From: Variovorax sp. | Lineage (GTDB): Bacteria; Pseudomonadota; Gammaproteobacteria; Burkholderiales; Burkholderiaceae_C | DNA: 64,000 bases | Direction of reading: 5' to 3' | Assembly (NCBI GenBank): GCA_004210915.1 | Contig: SEGS01000008.1 | Coordinates: forward strand, 1 to 64,000 | In this document: positions 17,492 through 25,460 of the stretch, in pieces | Position numbering within the stretch: the first letter of the stretch is position 1 | How the letters are laid out: each line of letters opens with the position of its first letter | The notes under the pieces: model-generated | Databases searched by the model: none | What the model was told of the DNA's origin: nothing | The model's input: the letters and a program-made list of their open reading frames with translations, nothing else | Translations under genes and position numbers: made by a program

Positions 17492-18760
17492 ATGACTGCC
17501 CCCGACCGCATCCACGCCAGTTACCTGATCGAAACCCCGGTGGCGCCTGAGAAGGTGGCCGAAGTGATGGCGGGTGAGCAGTCCTGCGGCACCTTCACAC
17601 GCGTCGAGGGCGAGACCGATGTGCTGCGTGCCCGCGCACGCGCCACGGTGGAATCCATCGAAGAGCTGGAGTCGGTCGGCGCGCCGAGCCTGCCGAACGC
17701 GCTGCTCGAACGCAAGGGCACGCAAGGCCCGTGGCACCGTGCGCGCGTTCACATCTCGTTCCCTGTCGCCAACATCGGCGCGAACCTGCCGACGCTCGCC
17801 GCCACCGTGGCCGGCAACCTGTACGACCTGGGCGAGGTCAGCGGGCTGCGGCTGGAAACGGTGCACGTGCCCGCGGCCTACCGCGCGCGCTTCGAGCTGC
17901 CACAGGTCGGCATCGCCGGCACGCGCCGCGCCACGGGCGTGGCAACGGGTGCGCTGGTCGGCACCATCATCAAGCCCAACGTCGGCTTCTCCGCGGCCGA
18001 CACGGCCGAGCTGGTGGGCCGCCTTTGCGCGGCCGGCGTCGACTTCATCAAGGACGACGAGGTCTGCGCCGACCCCGATCACGCGCCGCTGGCCGAGCGC
18101 GTGCCCGCCGTGATGGCGGTGGTGCGCGCGCACCAGGAGCGCACCGGCAAGCACGTGATGGTGGCCTTCAACATCACCGACGAAACCGACGCGATGAAGC
18201 GCCACTCCGACCTCGTGGCGCGCGAGGGCGGCTCCTGCGTCATGGCCAGCCTCAACTGGTGCGGCTACTCGGCCATGCAGACGCTGCGCCGCCACACGCC
18301 GCTGGCGGTGCACGGCCACCGCAACGGTTTCGGCGCGCTGTCGCGCCATCCGCTGCTGGGCATTTCTTTCCAGGCCTACCAGACGCTGTGGCGACTCGCC
18401 GGCGTCGACCACATGCATGTGCACGGCCTGCAGGGCAAGTTCTCGCAGCCCGACGAGGAAGTCATCGAATCGGCGCGCGACTGCTACACGCCGCTGGCCG
18501 ACGGGCTCGACGACCGCGTGATGCCGGCCTTCTCGTCCGGCCAGTGGGCGGGCACCGTGCCGGCCACATGGTCGGCCATCGGCAGCGACGACCTGCTCTT
18601 CATGTCGGGCGGCGGCATCCTCGCGCATCCGGCCGGCCCGGCCGCGGGCGTGGCCAGCATCCGTCAGGCCTGGGCGGCCGCGCGCGAGGGCGTGTCGCTC
18701 GCCGACGCGGCGCGCCAGGCGCCCGAGCTGGCCCAGGCGCTCGCCTTTTTCGGCAAGTGA
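17492..18760 (+). CDS. RuBisCO-like protein (form IV-type, OiaX-like)
   Basis: A 422-residue RuBisCO large-subunit-like protein. Catalytic positions are retained: Asn109 (AGNLY), Lys161 (GTIIKPNVG), the carbamylatable Lys187 with Asp189 and Glu190 (DFIKDDE), His276/Arg277 (HGHRNG), His311, loop-6 Lys316 (GLQGKF) and Ser372-Gly-Gly-Gly. Characterised relatives beside DUF1537 kinases are 3-oxo-isoapionate-4-phosphate transcarboxylase/hydrolases (OiaX) of D-apiose catabolism, so a beta-keto-acid phosphate is the likely substrate type. A GTG at 17483 overlapping the VOC stop is an alternative start. The stop shares one base with the kinase start. No small subunit or phosphoribulokinase is present, so CO2 fixation is not implied. 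Confidence 0.9.
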   Translation: MTAPDRIHASYLIETPVAPEKVAEVMAGEQSCGTFTRVEGETDVLRARARATVESIEELESVGAPSLPNALLERKGTQGPWHRARVHISFPVANIGANLPTLAATVAGNLYDLGEVSGLRLETVHVPAAYRARFELPQVGIAGTRRATGVATGALVGTIIKPNVGFSAADTAELVGRLCAAGVDFIKDDEVCADPDHAPLAERVPAVMAVVRAHQERTGKHVMVAFNITDETDAMKRHSDLVAREGGSCVMASLNWCGYSAMQTLRRHTPLAVHGHRNGFGALSRHPLLGISFQAYQTLWRLAGVDHMHVHGLQGKFSQPDEEVIESARDCYTPLADGLDDRVMPAFSSGQWAGTVPATWSAIGSDDLLFMSGGGILAHPAGPAAGVASIRQAWAAAREGVSLADAARQAPELAQALAFFGK

Positions 18761-20067
18761 TGCACGCTGCCGCGCCGGCCATCGTCTACTACGGCGACGA
18801 CTTCACCGGCGCCACCGACACGCTCGGCACCGCAGCGCGCGCCGGGCTGCGCACGCTGTTGTTCCTGCAAGTGCCCACAGCGCAGCAGCTGGCCGATGCA
18901 GGCCCGCTCGACTGCCTCGGCATCGCGGGCGCGGCCCGCGCGATGAACCCCGAAGAAATGCGCGAGGCGCTGGCGCCAGTGAGCGCGCTGTTCCAGCAAC
19001 TCGGTGCGCGCGTGCTGCACTACAAGCTGTGCTCGACCTTCGACAGCGCGCCCGCGGTCGGCAACATCGGCGTGGCGGTGCAGACCCTGCGCGACGCCGT
19101 GCCGGGCATGCGCACCGCCATCGTTGGCGGGCAACCCGACCTCGGGCGCTATTGCCTCTTCGGCAACCTGTTCGCCGCGGCGGGCAGCGGCGGCGAGGTG
19201 CACCGCATCGACCGCCATCCGACCATGAGCCAGCACCCGGTCACGCCAATGCACGAGGCCGACCTGCGCCAGCATCTGGCGCTCCAGGGCCTGGCCGATC
19301 TGCAATTGCTGCCGTGGACCGCGCATGCAGGCGGTGGCGCGGCGCTGCACGAAACCTTTCAACAGTTGCAGGCATCAGCGGCCGATGGCGTGCTGTTCGA
19401 TGTGAGCAGCAACGCCGATCTCGCCCGCATTGGGGATCTGTTGTGGCGGCACGCGAGCCGCGCGCCGCTGCTGGTCGCCGGTGCCAGCAGCGTGGCGCAG
19501 GCGCTGGCGCCGCAGATCACGCGGCGAGAAGTGACGCCGCTGCCCGTGTCGCGCGCGCGCGGGCCGGTTCTGGTGCTGGCTGGCAGCTTGTCGCCCGTGA
19601 CCGCAGGGCAGGTCGCGGCGGCTGTGTCGTACGAAAAGATCTGGCTCGACCCCGTGCAGCTGGCCGGCTCCGCGGGCTATCGGGCCGAGGCCGCGCGTCG
19701 GCTCAACGGCTCGCTGGCGGCAGGAACGAACGTGCTGGCCTGTACCGTGAGGCCGGGTGACCGGTCTGCGTCGGGCGACACCGTGGGTTCGCGTGCGCTC
19801 GCCGAAGCTGGTGGCGATCTGCTCTCGCGCGTGCTCACGGCAACACCGCTCTCGCGCGTCGGCGTGGCCGGTGGTGACACCTCGAGCCACGCGGTGCAGG
19901 CGCTCGATGCGTGGGGCCTGTCGTACCTGGCCGCGCTGTCACCGGGGGTCGCCCTGTGCCGCTTGCACAGCACCGCGCCTGGCCTCGATGGCCTGGAGAT
20001 CGCGCTCAAGGGCGGGCAGATGGGCGGCGTGGATTTCTTCGAGCGGCTGCTGTACGGCACGGCCTGA
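18760..20067 (+). CDS. DUF1537 four-carbon acid-sugar kinase family (OiaK-like)
   Basis: A 435-residue acid-sugar kinase of the DUF1537 family. The N-terminal substrate domain starts IVYYGDDFTGATDTL and contains KLCSTFDSAP. The C-terminal nucleotide domain contains GGDTSSHAV and ends ALKGGQMGGVDFFERLL, equivalent to the family KGGNFG-type motif. Family members phosphorylate erythronate-, threonate- or isoapionate-derived acids at the terminal hydroxyl. Being coupled to the RuBisCO-like gene (shared base at 18760), it probably makes that enzyme's phosphorylated substrate. The exact sugar acid is not known. Confidence 0.9.
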   Translation: MHAAAPAIVYYGDDFTGATDTLGTAARAGLRTLLFLQVPTAQQLADAGPLDCLGIAGAARAMNPEEMREALAPVSALFQQLGARVLHYKLCSTFDSAPAVGNIGVAVQTLRDAVPGMRTAIVGGQPDLGRYCLFGNLFAAAGSGGEVHRIDRHPTMSQHPVTPMHEADLRQHLALQGLADLQLLPWTAHAGGGAALHETFQQLQASAADGVLFDVSSNADLARIGDLLWRHASRAPLLVAGASSVAQALAPQITRREVTPLPVSRARGPVLVLAGSLSPVTAGQVAAAVSYEKIWLDPVQLAGSAGYRAEAARRLNGSLAAGTNVLACTVRPGDRSASGDTVGSRALAEAGGDLLSRVLTATPLSRVGVAGGDTSSHAVQALDAWGLSYLAALSPGVALCRLHSTAPGLDGLEIALKGGQMGGVDFFERLLYGTA

Positions 20068-20263
20068 GCCGGACCGCACCACCGCGCATAACGGTACGCC
20101 TTGCAGCGGCTTCAACCAGGTAAAGCAGCCTTCAGATTTCCGCATCCGGCAGAGAAGCGGGACATTTCGCAAGTACCTCGGACAACTCCATCAACCCAAA
20201 CAGGGTGATTCGCCTCATCCGAATGGTCACATCCCGCGAGCGGTGGGCTGATGCAGGTCGTCC

Positions 20264-20962
20264 CTAGGATCCAAGAAAAAACTTGACCGCCCGCGCGACC
20301 ACCCAAGGCAGGATCACATGGTCGCCATCGAATGGCTGTAGCGTCAGGTCGTGCCCGCTCTCCAGCAGCCGCCGCGCATGCGGGTGCGCACTTGTCTCGA
20401 TCGGCAACTGACTGTCCGACCGCCCGTGCGCCAGGAAGACCCGCGGCTTGCCTGTTTGGGTGAATGCATTCATGAAACCCGCCGACAGCCCGATCACGTG
20501 ACTGGCCACGTCGCCGTTGGTCAGGCCGAGTGACAGGGCGTAGCTGCCACCGTCGGAAAAGCCGGCAAATGCCAGTCGTGCAGGGTCGATGCGGAAATGG
20601 TCAGCCACGACGGACAGCGCGCCGTCGAGCCGCTCTAGGTCAGGGCCGTGCCCGCCGACCACGATGTCCCAGGTGGGGTACATCGACTGCGGAGCCAGCA
20701 GCAGGAAGCGCCGCGTTCGCGCGTGAGCAACGAAATGCGGCAGCACCCGATTGGCCTCGCCGCCTGCGCCGTGGAACATCACCAGCAGCGGCAGCGGTGC
20801 ATCGCTGGGCAGGGCCTCGGGAACCACCAGCACCGCTTCGCGCCCTTCGGCGAACGACAGGCCGTGGCGCCCGGGCGGCAGCGGGGGCGCCACGGGCGCG
20901 GTGCCGGGTCGGAAGGCCATGCGGCCGGCCAGCGCGCCGCCCAGCAGGCTGGGGTCGATCAT
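20264..20962 (-). CDS. Alpha/beta-hydrolase, PHB-depolymerase/carboxylesterase-like
   Basis: A 232-residue serine hydrolase. The oxyanion segment is LLVMFHGAGGEANRV, the nucleophile elbow AFAGFSDGGSYAL (Ser), the likely acid Asp in HGRSDSQLP, and the catalytic His in FDGDHVI. No signal peptide is evident. It overlaps the AAA+ ATPase gene as ATGA, so the two are co-translated. Substrate unknown; the fold fits short-chain ester or polyester hydrolysis. The 196 bp separating it from the kinase gene holds nothing I recognise. Confidence 0.82.
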   Translation of the reverse strand: MIDPSLLGGALAGRMAFRPGTAPVAPPLPPGRHGLSFAEGREAVLVVPEALPSDAPLPLLVMFHGAGGEANRVLPHFVAHARTRRFLLLAPQSMYPTWDIVVGGHGPDLERLDGALSVVADHFRIDPARLAFAGFSDGGSYALSLGLTNGDVASHVIGLSAGFMNAFTQTGKPRVFLAHGRSDSQLPIETSAHPHARRLLESGHDLTLQPFDGDHVILPWVVARAVKFFLGS

Positions 20963-22623
20963 GGCGCAGCCGCTCCTGTCCGCGATGAGGCACAGGGGAT
21001 GCCACGGAACACCGCGCAGTGCGCGAACGCCTCGGTTGACATCGGCAGGCCCTTGCGGCGGCAGTACTTGCCGGTGAGCTTGAGCAGTTCCTTGATGTCC
21101 CGCCCACTGGCGCCGACATAGTCGACCACCAGCGTGTCGATCAGCGTGCCCGGCAGGTCAATGCCCTGCTGGGCCGCCAATGTGGACCACAGGCGACGCG
21201 CGTCGGCCGCGTCCGGTGGTTGGTAGTCGATCACCGCGATGCAACGGGAAAGGATCGCTTCGTCGATGTCGCCCAGCCGGTTGGTGGTCATGAAGAGAAG
21301 GCCGCTGAAGTACTCCAGCGTGCGCAGGAACTCCGCGACGATGGCGTTGTGCTGCAAGTCGTTGTCGCGCCGGCGGATGTAGACATCGGCCTCATCCAGC
21401 AGCAGCACGCAGTCCCAGCGTGCGGCGCGCTGCAGGATCTGCGTCAGGCTCGCCTCGACCGAGCTGGCCGTCACCCCGAGCTGGCCCGAATGCACCCGAT
21501 AGAGCGGTTTGCCAACCACCTCTGCGTACACCTCGGCGGTGAGGGTCTTGCCCAGTCCCGGCGCCCCCCTGCACAGGATGGTGGTGCCGCCCGACTTGCC
21601 GGGCACCACGTCCTCCACGAGGAAGCTGCGATCGGCCGTGAGGATGTCGACGAGGTCGCGGTGCGCCTGCGGCAGCACCAGCCGCTCGCGCAGGCTGGGC
21701 TGGTATTGGTATTCCTGCACATGCTGCGCGTGGACCCAGATGTTGCGGTGCCACTCCAGATGGAACAGGTGCAGGTAGCAGTGCAGCGGGATGCGATCGA
21801 AGCCGTTGGCGATGCCGCTCTCCCGCCAGTAGTGCGGGTCGGCTGCCAGGTCGACGCGGCGGCGCAGCAGCTCCTCGTCGTTCACGCAGCGCGCCGCCGT
21901 GGCTGTGGGCAGGCGGTGGCACGTCATTGCTGCCCGCGGACCTTCGCCGGGCGCCCAGGCGCTGCCACTGATGGTGAACTGGGCACCGAACTGCGGCTGC
22001 AGCCTGGTGAAGCGCTCCAGCTGCATGTCGTATTCGCGCCTGAATTCTGCGCACTCCTTGTGGAAGCCGTGGTCGGCAAAGAGGCCTGCCACGGTCCGGC
22101 CGGGCAGGTCCTCCGCATAGAAGCTCAGGCCCCAGGTCATGCCCGAAAAACGCAGGCGAGGTTCGGCGGGCGGCTCGCGGCCGGCAGCTGGCAGCGTGTT
22201 GGCCAGCAGGCCGACCACCACGTAAGCCATGCCCTCCGCCGGGTTCACCAGGCGCACCGAGTGGACCAGCCAGGCCAGCAGTACGCCATCCTTGCCGCGC
22301 TGGTACAGCCAGCCGTCGATCAGGTCTCGCCCCAGCCACTCGATCAATGCAGGGACCATCGACTCCAGGCTGAGGATCGGCCGCACCTGCGATTCGCCAT
22401 GGAGGTTGTCCAGCGCGAGGAGCTGGAACACCAGATCACGCGCGCCAGTGGCCTGGCCCATCCGGTAGAGCAAGTTCAGTGAGTGGCTGTCGAAATGGCG
22501 ACTGGACACCAGACGCGTCCCGCTGCCGATGCCTTGTCCACCCAGCTGAAGGCCAAGCGGCGATTGCGCGCCAACCTCGGCCTGCAGCGCAACGGCCAGG
22601 ATCTCCGGTATCTCGAGTTCCAC
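20959..22623 (-). CDS. AAA+ ATPase with long N-terminal region of unknown function
   Basis: A 554-residue protein with a C-terminal AAA+ module: Walker A GAPGLGKT (about 352-359), Walker B VLLLDEADV (about 405-412), sensor-1 FMTTNRLGDID and a late lid helix region SGRDIKELLKL. The N-terminal ~330 residues are an unassigned domain with no membrane segment. I start it at GTG 22623, which has an AGAAGGGG ribosome-binding site. A TTG at 22689 would extend it into a long inverted repeat. It is co-translated with the esterase gene. Remodelling of a partner protein is the generic AAA+ role; the target is unknown. Confidence 0.78.
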   Translation of the reverse strand: MELEIPEILAVALQAEVGAQSPLGLQLGGQGIGSGTRLVSSRHFDSHSLNLLYRMGQATGARDLVFQLLALDNLHGESQVRPILSLESMVPALIEWLGRDLIDGWLYQRGKDGVLLAWLVHSVRLVNPAEGMAYVVVGLLANTLPAAGREPPAEPRLRFSGMTWGLSFYAEDLPGRTVAGLFADHGFHKECAEFRREYDMQLERFTRLQPQFGAQFTISGSAWAPGEGPRAAMTCHRLPTATAARCVNDEELLRRRVDLAADPHYWRESGIANGFDRIPLHCYLHLFHLEWHRNIWVHAQHVQEYQYQPSLRERLVLPQAHRDLVDILTADRSFLVEDVVPGKSGGTTILCRGAPGLGKTLTAEVYAEVVGKPLYRVHSGQLGVTASSVEASLTQILQRAARWDCVLLLDEADVYIRRRDNDLQHNAIVAEFLRTLEYFSGLLFMTTNRLGDIDEAILSRCIAVIDYQPPDAADARRLWSTLAAQQGIDLPGTLIDTLVVDYVGASGRDIKELLKLTGKYCRRKGLPMSTEAFAHCAVFRGIPCASSRTGAAAP

Positions 22624-22664
22624 GGGTTCCCCTTCTATAGACCCCGAGGCTAACCACGCCTGTG

Positions 22665-22700
22665 CCTGCAGGCGATTGACCTTGGTCAAGCGCCTGCAGG
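22665..22700. repeat. 36-bp near-perfect inverted repeat upstream of the AAA+ gene
   Basis: Arms CCTGCAGGCGATTGACC and GGTCAAGCGCCTGCAGG are separated by TT; the 17-bp arms differ at one position. It lies 42 bp upstream of the GTG start of the ATPase gene and about 145 bp from the divergent hydrolase gene. It could be an operator (the inner part is TTGACC-TT-GGTCAA) or an RNA hairpin. There is no adjacent T-tract, so a terminator is less likely. Confidence 0.75.
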
Positions 22701-22845
22701 AATAGGCGGCCGACGGGGTGAAAAAGCGGGATGCGAGCCGAGAATCGCCATCTGAACTGCGTCATCGCCTGGCTCGGCGCCTTTTGCCGCGATCACAATC
22801 GATGGCCCGGACCTTGAACCCATAGCTGTCTAGAGAAGTCGTTCC

Positions 22846-23640
22846 ATGCGCCACGCTCTCACCGCCCTTGCATTGGTAGCGCAGCTCGCGCTGATATTCC
22901 CTGCTTGGGCAGAAACGTCGACTGTCGTCGACCTTCCGACGCGCGCAGGGGTGACCCAACGCATGCTTTTCGTGTCGCCGGATACGCAACCGCGTGCTGC
23001 GGCCGTCTTGATCCCGGGCGGTCACGGCGCACTCAAGATATTTGACAACGGCAGCCTGGGCTGGGGTGATCAAGGTTTTCTGGTTCGCAACCGCGGGTTG
23101 CTGGTCCAGCAAGGCATTGCCGTCGCGATCATTGACACACCATCTGACCGACGCTCGGGTCTTGCGGGTTTCAGAGATTCGGACGAACACCGGTCCGACC
23201 TTGAAGCAACCATCCGATGGCTTCGCAGTCGAACAGGAGGCCCCGTCTGGCTGATTGGCCACAGTCGAGGGACTGAGTCGGCGGCTGCGGCGTCGGTTCG
23301 CTTGGGGGCAAGTCCGGCGGGCCCGGATGGATTGGTTCTCGCCGCGCCCATCTCATCGGAGTCGTCGTTTGTCAAAGGGCGCTCGGTGCCGCATTTTCAG
23401 CTGGAGAAGCTGCAACTGCCCGTGCTCGTTCTGGCCCACCAGAACGATGGTTGCTCGGTGACGGCGCCCAAGGATCTCCCGCTTGTCACAGATCGTCTGA
23501 CCGGCAGTCCACGCAAGCAGGTCGTTGAATTGACCGGAGGCCAACCTCAAGGCGACCTGTGCGCGCACCAGGGCACGCATGGCTTTGGCGGACTGGATGG
23601 CCCTGCAATGCAGGCGATCTCTGAGTTCATCCTGCAATAG
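22846..23640 (+). CDS. Secreted alpha/beta-hydrolase-fold protein, unknown substrate
   Basis: A 264-residue protein with a clear Sec signal peptide (MRHALTALALVAQLALIFPAWA, cleaved about residue 22). The body has the alpha/beta-hydrolase elements VLIPGGHGALKIF, nucleophile elbow VWLIGHSRGTESAA (Ser), a probable acid Asp in HQNDGCSV and a probable His in HQGTHGFGG. It therefore probably works in the periplasm. The codon use is visibly less G/C-biased at third positions than its neighbours, hinting at later acquisition. It stands alone between divergent and convergent genes. Confidence 0.75.
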   Translation: MRHALTALALVAQLALIFPAWAETSTVVDLPTRAGVTQRMLFVSPDTQPRAAAVLIPGGHGALKIFDNGSLGWGDQGFLVRNRGLLVQQGIAVAIIDTPSDRRSGLAGFRDSDEHRSDLEATIRWLRSRTGGPVWLIGHSRGTESAAAASVRLGASPAGPDGLVLAAPISSESSFVKGRSVPHFQLEKLQLPVLVLAHQNDGCSVTAPKDLPLVTDRLTGSPRKQVVELTGGQPQGDLCAHQGTHGFGGLDGPAMQAISEFILQ

Positions 23641-23748
23641 CTAGCGGCCCGGCGGTCGCGGTGCTGCTGTGATTGCGGAAACGGAAAGCAAGCGGACGGG
23701 GGCCGATACGCGACGGCGATCGCCTCGAAGGCGAACAGCGAACAGCGA

Positions 23749-24570
23749 TCAGGCAGACGGGCGCGTCTGCGTCAGCCCCGTCGGTGGCCCGTCGATGGCG
23801 GTCCAGCCGCCGTCCACCGACAACGAGCTGCCGCTGATGTAGCTGGCCGCATCCGACGCGAGGAAGGCCACGGCCGCGCCCACTTCCGACGGTTGGCCCC
23901 AGCGGTTGAACACCGTGTGGGCCGCGTAGGTGTCGTAGATTTCGCGGCGTTCCTTCAGCGGTGCCGTGAGGCGCGTTTCGATGATGCTCGGCATGATGGC
24001 ATTGACTCGCACCCCGTAGCTGCCGACTTCCGAGGCGAAGCCCTTGACCATCTGCTCGATGCCCGCCTTCGAGGCGGCATAGATGCCCAGGCCGGGCTCG
24101 ATGGTCACGGCGCGCATCGAAGAGCACAGCACCAGGCTGCCCTTGCCCGCCTTCATCATCGGCGCGCCGAAGCGCCGCATGAAGTGGAAGGCGCCTTTGA
24201 GGTTCAGGTTCATCACCTGGTCGAACTCGTCGTCGGTGTAGTCGACGATGAGCTTGCGGATGTTGAGCGCCGGCGTGGCGACCGCGATGTCGACGCGGCC
24301 GTGCGTGCTCACGGTGTGTTCGGCCAGTGCGGCGATGTGCGCACCGTTCGCCGCATCGGTGGCGCGCCATTCGGCCGAGCCCTGGCCCGATGCGGTGATG
24401 TCGCGGGCGGTGGCTTCAGCGCCCTCGGCATCGCGGTCGGCGCACACCACATGCGCGCCGAGCGAGCCCAGTGCGTGGGCCGACGCCTGGCCGATGCCCG
24501 AGGCCGCGCCCAGCACGACGGCGACCTTGCCGCTGAGATCGAAGAGTTGGCGGTAGTTCTGCATGGCCAT
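23749..24570 (-). CDS. Short-chain dehydrogenase/reductase
   Basis: A 273-residue classical SDR. The nucleotide-binding motif is GAASGIGQA (about 21-29). The Tyr-Lys pair is in IYAASKAGIEQM, with a preceding Ser in VLCSSMRA. The usual NNAG motif is replaced by ATPAL. The C-terminal SGSSLSVDGGW is typical. It is the last gene of the minus-strand TRAP/ThDP operon, 3 bp after the NIPSNAP gene, and probably oxidises or reduces an operon intermediate. NAD preference is suggested by the Asp in VVCADRD. Confidence 0.9.
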   Translation of the reverse strand: MAMQNYRQLFDLSGKVAVVLGAASGIGQASAHALGSLGAHVVCADRDAEGAEATARDITASGQGSAEWRATDAANGAHIAALAEHTVSTHGRVDIAVATPALNIRKLIVDYTDDEFDQVMNLNLKGAFHFMRRFGAPMMKAGKGSLVLCSSMRAVTIEPGLGIYAASKAGIEQMVKGFASEVGSYGVRVNAIMPSIIETRLTAPLKERREIYDTYAAHTVFNRWGQPSEVGAAVAFLASDAASYISGSSLSVDGGWTAIDGPPTGLTQTRPSA

Positions 24571-24573
24571 GCG

Positions 24574-24897
24574 TCAGCGTTGGGGCTTGAAGAAGGAAAC
24601 AGGCGTCATCAGGCGATTGGTCTGAGACATCAGGTAACCCGCTTCCGCGCTCAGTTTCAGGTAATTCGCCCAGGCCGGGTCGGCCTGCAGCGCGGCGCGC
24701 TTGGTGGCGCGGTCGGCCGCGCTGTCGTAGGCCCAGATGTGCAGGTAGCTGTTGACGTCGCCGGTCTCGGTCTGCGCATACATCGCGGGCTCGCCCAGAT
24801 GGCGGCGCTGGATGTCGAAGCCGTGTTCGGCGTAGAGCGCCAGGTGCTTTTTGATGGTGCCGGGAATGCAGGTGTAGGTTCTGACGTCGTAGAGCAT
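24574..24897 (-). CDS. NIPSNAP-family protein
   Basis: A 107-residue NIPSNAP-domain protein (dimeric alpha/beta-barrel fold). It begins MLYDVRTYTCIPGTIKKHL and has YLHIWAYDSAADRATKRAAL and an SQTNRLMTP tail, all family-typical. Members are often found in bacterial catabolic operons without a proven role. It lies between the SDR and dctQ genes in the same direction. Confidence 0.88.
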   Translation of the reverse strand: MLYDVRTYTCIPGTIKKHLALYAEHGFDIQRRHLGEPAMYAQTETGDVNSYLHIWAYDSAADRATKRAALQADPAWANYLKLSAEAGYLMSQTNRLMTPVSFFKPQR

Positions 24898-24917
24898 GGT
24901 TCGTTCTCGTTGGGTTC

Positions 24918-25460
24918 TCAAATGGTTTCGTTGGTATGCGGGGGTGCAGCCGTTGAGCGGGTGCGATCGGCGGCGGGCGTGAACGTCTCGCGGAGCGCGC
25001 TCCACACGTCGCGCAGGGCGTACAGCGTCATCAGGAAGCCGGCGACCGGCATGCAGGCGTAGGCCCAGGCCTGCGGCAGTTCCAGCACCGGCGTGGTCGC
25101 GGTAGTCCGGCCGACGAAGCGCGCGCCGTAGACCATCAGCACGGCCGCGAACAGCAGGCCGAGCAGCGCGATCACCACCTTGTGCGCACCTTCGAGTCGC
25201 TTGCCCTTGAGGGCATCCGACAGCAGGCTGATCGCGAAATGGTCGCGCTCCCGCCACAGCGCGCTGGCACCGATGAACACCAGCCAGGCGAACACGGTGG
25301 CCACGACCTCGTCGAACCAGTTCATGCCGAACCAGCCTGTGGCGCGGCTGAAGATGTTGAGTGCGAGCAGCAGCGTGAGGACCACGACGCAGGCAATCGA
25401 GAAATTCCTGAGCAGCGTGCCCAACGCGCTTTCCAGGCGAAAGAAAGGATGGGTTTTCAC
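24918..25460 (-). CDS. TRAP transporter small permease (DctQ family)
   Basis: A 180-residue inner-membrane protein with four hydrophobic helices; FDEVVATVFAWLVFIGASALWRE is the characteristic DctQ segment. I infer a GTG start at 25460 overlapping the dctM stop as GTGA, which gives the standard length. It pairs with DctM at 25457 and the binding protein at 26759 to import an organic acid using a sodium or proton gradient. Confidence 0.88.
   Translation of the reverse strand: MKTHPFFRLESALGTLLRNFSIACVVVLTLLLALNIFSRATGWFGMNWFDEVVATVFAWLVFIGASALWRERDHFAISLLSDALKGKRLEGAHKVVIALLGLLFAAVLMVYGARFVGRTTATTPVLELPQAWAYACMPVAGFLMTLYALRDVWSALRETFTPAADRTRSTAAPPHTNETI

Noticed and set aside
17483-18760. Reading the RuBisCO-like protein as a true RuBisCO
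   Set aside because: It is 422 residues, sits in a catabolic operon with a DUF1537 kinase, and no small subunit or phosphoribulokinase is present; active-site conservation alone does not show CO2 fixation.
22624-22689. TTG start at 22689 for the AAA+ gene
   Set aside because: It would place coding sequence in the 36-bp inverted repeat and has no ribosome-binding site; GTG 22623 has a strong one.
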